DNA from: Bacillota bacterium
Lineage (GTDB): Bacteria; Bacillota; SHA-98; Ch115
DNA length: 64,000 nt
Assembly: GCA_013178415.1 (NCBI GenBank)
Contig: JABLXA010000003.1
Coordinates: 126,815-190,814, forward strand
Direction of reading: 5' to 3'
This document shows, piece by piece, positions 7,872 through 16,179 of this stretch (positions are counted from its first letter, which is position 1; each line of letters begins with the position of its first letter). A program made the position numbers and the translations under genes. The notes under the pieces are model-generated. The model ran no database searches and had not been told where the DNA came from. It saw nothing but the letters and a program-made list of their open reading frames with translations.

Positions 7872-8957
7872 TCAGCCCCGTCTAAGAGCAAGGAAGGCGC
7901 CGATTCCGCCAAACAGGAAATTTTGAAACCATGCCCCCAAAAATGGCGACACGCTGCCGCGCTCCGCAAAGGCCGTCCCCAGACTCATTATAACATAATA
8001 GATGAAGATCAATATTATGCTGGCGCCAAACCCTACTGATGTGGAAGATCTCCTGAGTCGGATACCGAGAGGGGCGGCAATGAGGGCGAAGACAATACTG
8101 GCAAAGGGTATAGCCAATTTAAGGTGAAACTTGACCCAGAGCTCTCGGACCTCCGCGCCTTGCCCAGCCAACACCCTTATATATCTGAACAACTCGCTTA
8201 TCCCCATTTCATCGGGGCCCTTCTGTCTCCTCATTATCTCGCTGGGGGCGCGGCGGATCCTGCTCTCATATGTGGAAAATCTGATAGACCCAACCCGGCT
8301 GCCATCCAAGATAGTATAGATTGTACCACCTATGAATTGCCAGTCATCGTCCCGCCAAATGGCGCGCGGCGCTGTGGTTATTCTCACCAGCCGGCCATCC
8401 TCAAAATCCTGGAGAGTCACATTGGTGAGTTTACCAGTAGAACCATCCAGTTTTTCGGCCACCACGAGGCGAGAGATCTTTCCATCCTTGAATTCTTTCA
8501 ATACGACATTGGTCTGAACCTGGACGGCGCTCTTTCCGCCGAGTTCCCATAGAATTTCCTGGACCTCGGAATTTGCCCGCGGCGCCACGACCTCGGTAAG
8601 GTATAATGATACGAAGGTAACTACAATGGCCAAGACGATTGCGGGGACAACGAGACGCCTCCTGCTTATCCCGCTGGTCACCATGGCGACCAGCTCATGG
8701 CTGTCAGAAAGCCTGCTAAAACAGAGGAGGGTGGCCATGAGGACAGACATTGGAAACGTCATCACTGCTATGCGAGGAAGGCCCAAAAAGAAAATCTTCA
8801 CCACGGTGGCAACCCCAGCGCTGCCGCCTGCAAGCAGCCTTGCCGCCTCAAATAGCAAATCTCCCGCCACGAAAATCCCCGTGAAGGCGGCAAAACTGAA
8901 ACCCAGGTATGACCTCAACTCTTTAGCTATATATCTATCCACGACCGATAAGGCCAC
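7872..8957 (-). CDS. lptF: LPS export ABC permease, LptF/LptG family
   Basis: 361 aa of the YjgP/YjgQ family. An N-terminal pair of membrane segments includes the amphipathic DRYIAKELRSYLGFSFAAF, and more segments lie at about 55-80 and 100-125. A periplasmic beta-jellyroll domain (about 130-260) is followed by three C-terminal segments. With a second family member at 25596-26708 and LptB it should form the LptB2FG complex that extracts LPS from the inner membrane. LptF versus LptG cannot be settled by eye; I call this LptF because it follows lptB. The GTG start at 8957 has only a weak GGTGAT upstream. The 91 nt between it and lptB show no other feature. Confidence 0.85.
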   Translation of the reverse strand: MALSVVDRYIAKELRSYLGFSFAAFTGIFVAGDLLFEAARLLAGGSAGVATVVKIFFLGLPRIAVMTFPMSVLMATLLCFSRLSDSHELVAMVTSGISRRRLVVPAIVLAIVVTFVSLYLTEVVAPRANSEVQEILWELGGKSAVQVQTNVVLKEFKDGKISRLVVAEKLDGSTGKLTNVTLQDFEDGRLVRITTAPRAIWRDDDWQFIGGTIYTILDGSRVGSIRFSTYESRIRRAPSEIMRRQKGPDEMGISELFRYIRVLAGQGAEVRELWVKFHLKLAIPFASIVFALIAAPLGIRLRRSSTSVGFGASIILIFIYYVIMSLGTAFAERGSVSPFLGAWFQNFLFGGIGAFLALRRG

Positions 8958-9048
8958 TTAAATCACCGTCGTATTCATCATCTATTTCGCATCCTGGCAG
9001 TGCATAAATAAAATAACTTGTAGCAGTGCAAATATAATAAGCTTGTGC

Positions 9049-9720
9049 TTACGATAATGTGAAACGCTCCCCCAGATAGAACCTCCTGGCCACCTCACTT
9101 GCGGCAACTTCGGCGCTGCTGCCGGAAACCAGTATCTCCCCCTGGTGCATAATATAGGCCCTATCTACAATTGCCAGGGTTTCCCTCACTGAATGGTCAG
9201 TGATGAGAATTCCGAGGCCATCCTGCTTGAGCACAGTTATGATCTCCTGGATATCCTGGACAGCGATGGGATCAACGCCAGTGAATGGTTCATCGAGCAA
9301 AATGAAAGAAGGAGATATGGCGAGGCATCGAGCTATCTCTGCGCGACGTCGCTCCCCGCCCGACAGGGTGTAGCCCATCTGATCGGCAAGATGGGCGATG
9401 TCCAGTTTCTGCAGGAGTTCATATGCTTGTTTCTTCCTCACAGAGGCAGGCACGCCCCTGAGCTCGAGGATCGCTTCGATATTTTGCAGGACAGTGAGCC
9501 TCCGAAAAATCGAGGGCTCCTGGGCAAGATATCCGACCCCACGTCGCGCTCTGAGATGAACGGGAAGTCTAGTGATCACCTCACCGTCCAGCAGGATCTC
9601 ACCCGCATCCGCCGCCTCGAGGCCGACAATCATATAAAAGGTCGTCGTCTTGCCTGCTCCATTCGGCCCCAGGAGACCTACGACCTCCCCCCTGCGGACG
9701 CAAAGGCTAACTCCCCGCAC
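9049..9720 (-). CDS. lptB: LPS export ATPase LptB (true start unclear)
   Basis: ABC ATPase with Walker A GPNGAGKTTTFYM, Q-loop region LAQEPSIFRRL, signature LSGGERRRAEIA, Walker B ILLDEPFTGVDP and H-loop TDHSV. The run GAGKTTTFYMI and the Arg-rich signature are typical of LptB, which powers LPS extraction with LptFG. The GTG at 9720 is the first canonical start in frame. However, the conserved N-terminus continues upstream without a stop: RAEGLEKRYRGRKVV is encoded at about 9718-9762. No ATG, GTG or TTG precedes it before an in-frame TGA inside the preceding lptA. Translation may begin at a non-standard codon (ATC 9765 or ATA 9840), or a frameshift may separate the true start. Confidence 0.9.
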   Translation of the reverse strand: MRGVSLCVRRGEVVGLLGPNGAGKTTTFYMIVGLEAADAGEILLDGEVITRLPVHLRARRGVGYLAQEPSIFRRLTVLQNIEAILELRGVPASVRKKQAYELLQKLDIAHLADQMGYTLSGGERRRAEIARCLAISPSFILLDEPFTGVDPIAVQDIQEIITVLKQDGLGILITDHSVRETLAIVDRAYIMHQGEILVSGSSAEVAASEVARRFYLGERFTLS

Positions 9721-9762
9721 TACCTTGCGCCCACGATATCTCTTCTCGAGCCCCTCTGCCCT

Positions 9763-9825
9763 GATCCCGGAATCCCTAGAATCCGTCTTGATTCCGGTAT
9801 CCTCAGAATCCGTCTGGATCCCGGA
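9763..9825. repeat. Two and a third copies of a 27-bp tandem repeat upstream of lptB
   Basis: On the plus strand, units at 9763-9789 and 9790-9816 share GATYCCGGWATC and AGAATCCGTCT; a partial third copy begins at 9817. The period is exactly nine codons in the lptB frame, reading (minus strand) GIQTDSEDT / GIKTDSRDS / GIRAEG. It lies between the end of lptA (9837) and lptB. Confidence 0.7.
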
Positions 9826-9836
9826 GAGCTCTAGAT

Positions 9837-10514
9837 CTATTGCTTTTGCTTCTCGATTGGGATTACCAGGCGTGTCCCCTCACTCCCCACTACGCGTTTT
9901 TCATTCAAGAATATGGTTATCTTCCCTCCCGAGAAAACCCTGCCGCCGCTCTTTACCTGAGCGTTGCCCGTCACTTGCGCTTTCCTGCTATTTCTATCAA
10001 AGTCGACTATATCGCCTGTCGCGGTGATATCCTCATAGACCAGGCGACAATTGCCCTGAAGGCGAGCTGTCCCCGCATGAAAGTCAGCCTCTAGGCTATT
10101 CCCTGATAATTGAGCGTTGTCCATGCTAGCCGATATCGCGCCGGTGGCAAATATACGGTTGTCATTTACCAGATAAGTCATCTCGTTGCAAGCCATGGCC
10201 CAGCCATTTGCAGCAGATTCCTTGATCCTGACCGAGCCAGTGACCATAAGTTTCTGCGATTTCTCCTCAAAGCTCATCCTGTCCCCTCTTATGGTCCTGA
10301 AGCCATAGACTGCCACAACGTTCTTATCCGCTGTGATCACCTTTTTTTGATTATCGTATTCGATATTTCCATCAGCTGTAATCTCTATTATCTCAACTGC
10401 AGAGCTTCCACCCTGCGTCTGGGCGGTCGCCGTCCAGGCATAGAGACCGGAAGAAACAATAGGAACTATAAAGATCAAGAGAATTGCAGGTATGTAGCGC
10501 AAGAAACGAATCAT
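9837..10514 (-). CDS. lptA: LptA/OstA-family periplasmic LPS-bridge protein (copy next to lptB)
   Basis: 225 aa from the ATG at 10514, which has a strong GGGGAGG six bases upstream. The frame is open to 10583, but that part lacks an RBS. A signal peptide or anchor (MIRFLRYIPAILLIFIVPIV) is followed by repeating OstA-type strands (ITADGNIEYDNQKKVITADK, RIFATGAISASMDNAQLSG, DFDRNSRKAQVTGNAQVKSG). LptA polymers form the slide that carries LPS across the periplasm. The order lptC-lptA-lptB matches the Escherichia coli arrangement, so this is probably the standard copy; a second one lies beside lptD at 21875-22561. Confidence 0.8.
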   Translation of the reverse strand: MIRFLRYIPAILLIFIVPIVSSGLYAWTATAQTQGGSSAVEIIEITADGNIEYDNQKKVITADKNVVAVYGFRTIRGDRMSFEEKSQKLMVTGSVRIKESAANGWAMACNEMTYLVNDNRIFATGAISASMDNAQLSGNSLEADFHAGTARLQGNCRLVYEDITATGDIVDFDRNSRKAQVTGNAQVKSGGRVFSGGKITIFLNEKRVVGSEGTRLVIPIEKQKQ

Positions 10515-10564
10515 GGCCAACCTCCCCTCTCCCTGAAAGAATTGCTTCAATAAAAAATATCTAT

Positions 10565-11254
10565 TCACGGAACTGTCGGACACTCGGCCGCTCTCCCCGC
10601 TGGGCGCGACCTCAGTATGGTCACCTTGCCCGGACCCATGGTCTTTACCAGGTGAAATCGGTCATCCACAGTCAGGGTATTTGAGGCCAGCGCAACTGTA
10701 GGCCCCTTGTAGCGTACCCCGCCCCCGAAGATAATGGTGTTCTGAGTTCCATCCCATGAGGCCCGGCCGGCCTCGAACCGCTCCCCTGACGGGGTAGTCG
10801 CGCTCACGCCTTCGTCGAATGAAAGCGTCCTCTTTTCCCACGAGACCACAGCTTTGGCAGCCTTTACACGAGAGATCTCCTTCCCTTCGCTATATTTCGC
10901 CGCCTCTACGCCATAGATACTTGCCATCATGGCATCATCCGAGGCCTCGATTTTATCGGCCTTCATCTCCCATTCTACCTCTCCGGATGGGTTGGTGAGG
11001 ATGATCTTCCCGCCTTTCACCGTTATCCCCGGCCCGGCATCTTTACCCACATGCTCGGAATCTGGGGCGGCTACATTGCCGCTTTCATCGCGCGACCCGG
11101 CAATCTTAGAGCTGGCTCGGGAACTAGCCCCGGTATCTGAGAGGATATGCCTTCCTGGATGCCAGGCATTATATGCCAAGCACCATATGAAGATGCCACC
11201 GACAATGATGAAAACGGCGAAGAAGGCACGCCTATACCACCTCTCGCCGCTCAA
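10565..11254 (-). CDS. lptC: LptC-family protein (copy next to lptB)
   Basis: Single N-terminal membrane helix (FFAVFIIVGGIFIWCLAY), then a Ser/Asp-rich linker and a beta-jellyroll domain of the LptC type (GGKIILTNPSGEVEWEMKADKIEA, then EGVSATTPSGERFEAGRASWDG). LptC sits on LptFG and hands LPS to LptA. The open frame starts at 11335, deep inside msbA, but the residues before the helix are unlikely to be translated. The TTG at 11254, giving SGERWYRRAFF before the helix, is the most reasonable start, overlapping the msbA stop by 23 nt. No clear Shine-Dalgarno is visible, so coupling to msbA translation is likely. Confidence 0.7.
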   Translation of the reverse strand: MSGERWYRRAFFAVFIIVGGIFIWCLAYNAWHPGRHILSDTGASSRASSKIAGSRDESGNVAAPDSEHVGKDAGPGITVKGGKIILTNPSGEVEWEMKADKIEASDDAMMASIYGVEAAKYSEGKEISRVKAAKAVVSWEKRTLSFDEGVSATTPSGERFEAGRASWDGTQNTIIFGGGVRYKGPTVALASNTLTVDDRFHLVKTMGPGKVTILRSRPAGRAAECPTVP

Positions 11255-12974
11255 ACTGAGCCTGCGAAAGCCTGCTATAAAGCCCGCCTTTCGCCAGAAG
11301 CTCCTTATGTGTCCCACTCTCCACGATCCTCCCATTTTCCAGCACGATGATCCTGTCAGAATTCCTGATGGTAGAAAGCCGGTGCGCGATGATGAATGTC
11401 GTCCTCCCTTGCAGAAGACGAGCGAGCGCCTCCTGGATCAAGGCTTCCGATTCCGCGTCCAGCGCCGAAGTAGCTTCATCCAGGATCAACAACCGGGGAT
11501 TCCTCAATATAGCCCTAGCTATCGCGATCCTTTGTCGCTGACCACCCGATAACGTCGCTCCCCGCTCGCCAAGGACAGTATCATAACCCTCGGGCAGCTG
11601 AGTAATGAATTCATGCGCGTTAGCCGCCTTCGCAGCCGCGACTATTTCTTCAAAGGATGCATTTTCCTTGCCATAAGAGATATTTTCTCTAACGGTCATG
11701 CCAAAAAGGATCGTGTCCTGTGGCACAAGTCCAATATGGCTCCTCAGCGACTCAATCTTGATACGCTTCAGATTGTAACCGTCAATATAGATACTTCCGC
11801 TGGTGGGGTCATAAAACCTCATGAGCAGGTTGACCAGCGTGGTTTTGCCAGCCCCACTAGGACCGACTATGGCAATGACCTCCCCAGGCCGCACGCGAAG
11901 GTTGATTCCAGTTAAAACCTCTTCACCGTTTCCATACCTGAATGAAACATCCCGGAATTCGATATGGCCCTTTATCGCCGGGAGTATTATGGCATTGGGG
12001 GCATCCACGATCTCTGGTTCTATAGCGAAGATAGATTCAACTCTCTCTAAAGCGCCGATCCCTTGCTGCATGGCCCCATAGGCCGCAGATATCCGGCCAA
12101 CTGGAGTAGATGCAGTGCCTGCGCATCCGAGAAATGCCATAAATGAACCCAGCGTAAGAGTACCCTTGAGCACCTGCCGGCCGCCAAACCACAGCACAAA
12201 GGCCATCCCCACTACAGAAAGGAATTCTACAAGTGGTGATATCAAAGCATAGATTTTTGCGCTCTTCATGCTGGTCACAAAACTGCCTTCATTCTCACGT
12301 CCAAATCGCTCGATCTCCCTGCGCTCCATATTGAACGCCTTTACGATCCGAATGCCAGTGAGAGTCTCCTGAAGCACCGTGGCTATATCAGCGATCTTAG
12401 CCTGGTTAGCCACGGCTATATTCCTCAGTCTGTCGCCCCCCCGGGCGATTACCCATCCTACCGCTGGCATTATAATCAAGGTGACCAGGCTGAGCTGCCA
12501 ATCTAGATAGAACATCATCCCAATGACCCCTGCCAATGTCACAGCCTGCAGCACCAATTCGGATAAGCCATTTACAAGGGTATTCTGGATGAGAGAGACA
12601 TCATTTGTCACCCTGGAAACCATCTCTCCAACATGCCTTGTATCATGAAATTGGATGGAAAGCCGCTGGAGATGAATATAAAGCCTGTTGCGCAGGTCAG
12701 CCGACGCGCGCTGCCCGGTAAAAGCAAGGAGATAACTCTGGCAATACGCAAATACGCCCTTCAAACCGAAAAGCGTCATAAGCCCCGGTATGAGAAGATT
12801 GAGGAGGTGAAGTCCCGTCCTCGATCCGGGGACAAGTATCTTATCCACCACCTCTTTCATTACCCAATAGAGGCTGAGGTTAGCTAGACTGACAAAGACG
12901 GCGCATACCATCGCCCCCGTCAGATGGTACCAATATGGCCGTAAAACGGCTTTTAGGGTATGAGGAATCTTCAT
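11232..12974 (-). CDS. msbA: MsbA-like lipid A export ABC transporter (fused permease-ATPase)
   Basis: 580 aa, the usual MsbA length. Six membrane helices occupy about residues 15-310, then an ABC domain with Walker A GPSGAGKTTLVNLLMRF, signature LSGGQRQRIAIARAIL, Walker B LLILDEATSALD and H-loop IAHRLSTI. MsbA flips core-lipid A to the outer leaflet of the inner membrane. Type IV ABC exporters are broad, and the call rests on the location between lpxB and lptC. The ATG at 12974 follows GGAGGAATAGAG. It begins two nt after the stop of the lpxB paralogue. Confidence 0.85.
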   Translation of the reverse strand: MKIPHTLKAVLRPYWYHLTGAMVCAVFVSLANLSLYWVMKEVVDKILVPGSRTGLHLLNLLIPGLMTLFGLKGVFAYCQSYLLAFTGQRASADLRNRLYIHLQRLSIQFHDTRHVGEMVSRVTNDVSLIQNTLVNGLSELVLQAVTLAGVIGMMFYLDWQLSLVTLIIMPAVGWVIARGGDRLRNIAVANQAKIADIATVLQETLTGIRIVKAFNMERREIERFGRENEGSFVTSMKSAKIYALISPLVEFLSVVGMAFVLWFGGRQVLKGTLTLGSFMAFLGCAGTASTPVGRISAAYGAMQQGIGALERVESIFAIEPEIVDAPNAIILPAIKGHIEFRDVSFRYGNGEEVLTGINLRVRPGEVIAIVGPSGAGKTTLVNLLMRFYDPTSGSIYIDGYNLKRIKIESLRSHIGLVPQDTILFGMTVRENISYGKENASFEEIVAAAKAANAHEFITQLPEGYDTVLGERGATLSGGQRQRIAIARAILRNPRLLILDEATSALDAESEALIQEALARLLQGRTTFIIAHRLSTIRNSDRIIVLENGRIVESGTHKELLAKGGLYSRLSQAQFERREVV

Positions 12975-12976
12975 CT

Positions 12977-14185
12977 CTATTCCTCCGTGCTCCGTGCGGC
13001 TATCTCTAGAACCATATCAACGAGCCGTTCAGATGCTCCCGGGGGCCCCATGACATCCCTGAGTTCTTTCGAAATCCCCCCAAGCCTGTCATGGTCTTGC
13101 AGCAATTCCAGGCCCGCGATAGCGACATCCTGAGGACTCACCTTACCAACAAGCTCGGGTACAATATACTTCCGCGCGCGCTTATTGGGTAACGCGAGAT
13201 ATTTCACCTTTTGAAGCGCCCACTTCACACCGAGATATTTCATTGCTCGTCCGATCCCCGGGACAGCCCCCAGCAGGCCGAATATGCCAGGGAGTGGCAC
13301 GACATCCCAATGCCGGAGCGGGACCGCTATAATCATAGGCGTTCCCAACACTGCCAGCTCAGCAGTGACCGTGCCGGGGAGAGCGATAGCCAGATCGCAA
13401 GCAACCATAGCATTGAACCTTTCTTCCGGTTTTACCTGTTCCATATCCAGATCATGCCTGATGAGGTAGCCAGGACTTTCTCCCCCCATTATAAACGGCG
13501 AAACCGAATAAAGAAATTTGACGCTTCTGTCTACAGACTTCATAGTCCTTGCCACTTCAAGCAAGAAAGGAACGAAGTATCTTGCTATTTTGGGCCGGCT
13601 TCCTGGGAGCAGGAGCACGCACTTCTCATCGTTTCCTATGCCGAATGCAGCCCTGGCTTCATTTTTCTCGAGAGAGGGTTTGACTCCGTCTATCATAAGG
13701 TTCCCAATCACCTGTATCGCATCAGGTCTTACCCCTTTGGCCGCCAGCTTGTCCCTCACCCTCTCATCTTCAACTGCAAAGGCCTCAAATGAGGAAATAC
13801 ATGTGGCGCTTCTATCTGAATAGGCAACAGCTCTAAATCCGAGACGTTTTGAAATTCGCGCAGAATACCAGAAATCACCGCCCAAATGCGCCACAATTCC
13901 CTTTAAAGCCGCATCAAACCCCCTGGGACGCTTTCCCGAAAGGATAAAGGAGATTGTCTGCGAAGGAGTGAAAACGCCGGAGACTCCTGGCAATTGGCGG
14001 GCGATTCCCATCTCATGCCCTGTCGAGAATGGACATGGGGTAAGAAATATCCATATTCTGGCCGCCCCGTTCCGCCGGTGCATACTGCGGCAAAAAGGAG
14101 TTACCCAACCAGCTACCTCTCCAGGGGCATTAGTAATGACAGCGACATCAATGGCGTTCAGCCGTCCCGGGCGTGGATCTTCCAC
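12977..14185 (-). CDS. LpxB-like glycosyltransferase paralogue
   Basis: About 402 aa, related to lipid-A-disaccharide synthase (GT19). The N-terminal Rossmann start is DVAVITNAPGEVAGWVTP, the middle has LLLPGSRPKIARYFVPFLLE (compare LLPGSRKQEIKRLLPVM in the neighbouring LpxB), and a C-terminal nucleotide-binding region contains ALPGTVTAELAVLGTPMIIAVP. The catalytic GExSGD motif of LpxB is replaced by GEVAGW, so it is unlikely to be a second disaccharide synthase. It may move a different sugar or have another role in lipid A or core assembly (inference). The GTG at 14185 follows GGAGGTG at good spacing, overlapping the lpxB end by 38 nt; the longer frame to 14254 has no RBS. Confidence 0.75.
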   Translation of the reverse strand: MEDPRPGRLNAIDVAVITNAPGEVAGWVTPFCRSMHRRNGAARIWIFLTPCPFSTGHEMGIARQLPGVSGVFTPSQTISFILSGKRPRGFDAALKGIVAHLGGDFWYSARISKRLGFRAVAYSDRSATCISSFEAFAVEDERVRDKLAAKGVRPDAIQVIGNLMIDGVKPSLEKNEARAAFGIGNDEKCVLLLPGSRPKIARYFVPFLLEVARTMKSVDRSVKFLYSVSPFIMGGESPGYLIRHDLDMEQVKPEERFNAMVACDLAIALPGTVTAELAVLGTPMIIAVPLRHWDVVPLPGIFGLLGAVPGIGRAMKYLGVKWALQKVKYLALPNKRARKYIVPELVGKVSPQDVAIAGLELLQDHDRLGGISKELRDVMGPPGASERLVDMVLEIAARSTEE

Positions 14186-15329
14186 CGCGCGCCACCTCCA
14201 GTATCTCCTGAGCTGCCCGTATAATGGCGCCCCCCTTCCCAAGGCTCGCCGCAACTTGCCTTAGATCCTCAATCATCTTGGCTCTCTCCTCATCCCTACC
14301 TAACAATTGTAAGGTTTTCTCAGATAGACTGTCAACCGTGGCCTCCCCCTGGAGAAGCTCCGGGACTATTTCCTTCCCTGCCAGGATATTCGGCAAGCCG
14401 ATGTAGGGGATCTTGATGAGTCGACGTCCGATCAGCCAGGTAACTGGAGAGATTGCATAGGTTATTACCATGGGCGCGCCCAGAATCGCCGCTTCAAGGG
14501 TTGCCGTGCCAGAGGCTATTAAGGCCATGTCACACGCCCTGAGACATTCATAAGCGCGCCCGTGATAAACCTCGATGGTGACACTGCTCCTGGATATATA
14601 TTCCTCGATATCCGACATTTCCATGTTAGGTGCCAGGGCAAGGATAGCCCTTGTATCAGGTTTCTTTTGTGAGACCTTCGCCACCGCTCCTACCATAACC
14701 GGCAGCAACCTCTTTATTTCTTGCTTCCGGCTCCCAGGGAGAAGCGCTATGACCGTTGAAGAATCATCGAGCCCCAATCTTTCCCTTGCCTCAGCCCTCT
14801 CCGGAAGTAGCCCCATTATATCAAGTATTGGATGACCAATGAATATCGCGTCAGCGCCAGCTTCGCGATAGATCTTCTCCTCGAAGGGGAATATACAAAG
14901 AGCTCTAGTGACGGAGCGCGCAATGGTTTTCGCTCTGCCGCGGCCCCACGCCCATACAGTCGGGCAGATGAAATATACAGAAGGAATCCCTTTCTGAGCG
15001 GCAAAGGTGGCAAATTTCAAGTTGAACCCAGGGAAGTCGATGAACACGATACAATCCGGCCCGAAAGCCAATATAGATGCCTTCAGGCGTGAAAAGGACC
15101 TGAGAGCTTGGGGTAATTTAAGGAAGGCCTCAATGAAACCCACGGTCGAAAGATAACTGAGGTCCTCTAAAATCTCGACTCCGGCAGCTTTCATGGAGGG
15201 GCCGCCAGCACCCGCGAGTTCCACATCCGGATCAAGTTCCCTGAGCCTTTTGGCAAGCTCTGCGCCATAGAGATCCCCTGACACCTCTCCTGTTATCAAT
15301 GCAATCCGCAGAGGCCGCCCTCCTTTCAT
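14148..15329 (-). CDS. lpxB: Lipid-A-disaccharide synthase
   Basis: LpxB joins UDP-2,3-diacylglucosamine and lipid X to give the tetra-acyl disaccharide, at the inner-membrane surface. Visible motifs are ITGEVSGDLYGAELAK at the N-terminus, VFIDFPGFNLKFA, CPTVWAWGRGRAK, IALLPGSRKQEIKRL and ASGTATLEAAILGAPMVI. Length (393 aa) is normal. The ATG at 15329 overlaps the lpxI stop as ATGA. A GGAGGG lies just inside the gene, with a CTG six bases further (15311), so initiation a few codons downstream is possible. It precedes a divergent paralogue at 12977-14185. Confidence 0.95.
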   Translation of the reverse strand: MKGGRPLRIALITGEVSGDLYGAELAKRLRELDPDVELAGAGGPSMKAAGVEILEDLSYLSTVGFIEAFLKLPQALRSFSRLKASILAFGPDCIVFIDFPGFNLKFATFAAQKGIPSVYFICPTVWAWGRGRAKTIARSVTRALCIFPFEEKIYREAGADAIFIGHPILDIMGLLPERAEARERLGLDDSSTVIALLPGSRKQEIKRLLPVMVGAVAKVSQKKPDTRAILALAPNMEMSDIEEYISRSSVTIEVYHGRAYECLRACDMALIASGTATLEAAILGAPMVITYAISPVTWLIGRRLIKIPYIGLPNILAGKEIVPELLQGEATVDSLSEKTLQLLGRDEERAKMIEDLRQVAASLGKGGAIIRAAQEILEVARGGRSTPGTAERH

Positions 15330-16141
15330 CTGTTCGCAGGCTGATATCCTACCACAGATACCCCCATCTCGTCCGCAAGTCGAAGCATTTCTTCCCGGTC
15401 CACCATAATGGCGTGACCCGCCTCCAGCGCGAGGCACCCAGCCCCTACCTCGACCATGCGCCTAATGGTTTCCGGGCCGACAGTTGGCACATCAAATCTC
15501 ATATCCTGAGATGGTCTGGAGACCTTCACCACCACTGAGCCAGGGCCTCCAAGTTGGCCACCGCGAAGGATCGTCGCATCAGTTCCCTCTATGGCCTCGA
15601 TGGCCAGCACGATCCTATCCTTCACCACGACACTCTGACCTATATCCATAGCCCCGATATGCTTTGCGACCTTGAAGCCAAATTCCACATCCAGAAGCTC
15701 ACGCTCGGAGGGGATCTTCTCCCCGAGGACGCCGCTGCCTGCCAGCTGATCGCCTGCATATTTGAGCTGAGAAGTAACTGTGATGCCAACGCTTTCGAAG
15801 TCTGACGCAAACTTCTGGAGGATACCCTCATCACTGCGCGGCCCATCATGGCCCATATAATCCACCATAAGCCCATTGAGGGCCATATCATGGAAGACTC
15901 TATTCTTCCATACCTTGCCCACCAGCACAACCTCAGTCACCTTTTCCTGTATGAAAAGCCTCAAGATCTCATATGGAGCGTGAAGCGGCAAACAGCAGAG
16001 TCTATCCGCAACGGATTCCAGTCCTGGCGCAAAATCATCCGTGACACAGCATACAACTACATATATACCCTGTTTCTTTGCGCCGCGCGCTATGGCAAGA
16101 GGGAGATTCCCTCCGCCCGCAACGATCCCCAATCTCCCCAT
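15326..16141 (-). CDS. lpxI: UDP-2,3-diacylglucosamine pyrophosphatase LpxI
   Basis: 272 aa of the LpxI (DUF1009) family, which cleaves UDP-2,3-diacylglucosamine to lipid X and UMP and replaces LpxH in many lineages. Motifs: LGIVAGGGNLPLAIA at the start, VVLVGKVWKNRVF, DEGILQKFASDFESVGI, DIGQSVVVKDRIVLAIEAIEGTD and FDVPTVGPETI. The ATG at 16141 gives the usual short N-terminus; a GTG at 16147 sits closer to the GGAGGAG and may be used. The gene lies between lpxA and lpxB, the expected place in diderm Firmicutes clusters. Confidence 0.93.
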   Translation of the reverse strand: MGRLGIVAGGGNLPLAIARGAKKQGIYVVVCCVTDDFAPGLESVADRLCCLPLHAPYEILRLFIQEKVTEVVLVGKVWKNRVFHDMALNGLMVDYMGHDGPRSDEGILQKFASDFESVGITVTSQLKYAGDQLAGSGVLGEKIPSERELLDVEFGFKVAKHIGAMDIGQSVVVKDRIVLAIEAIEGTDATILRGGQLGGPGSVVVKVSRPSQDMRFDVPTVGPETIRRMVEVGAGCLALEAGHAIMVDREEMLRLADEMGVSVVGYQPANR

Positions 16142-16179
16142 GATCACATTCTCAGTCTCCTCCGGGCACAATCAATCGC

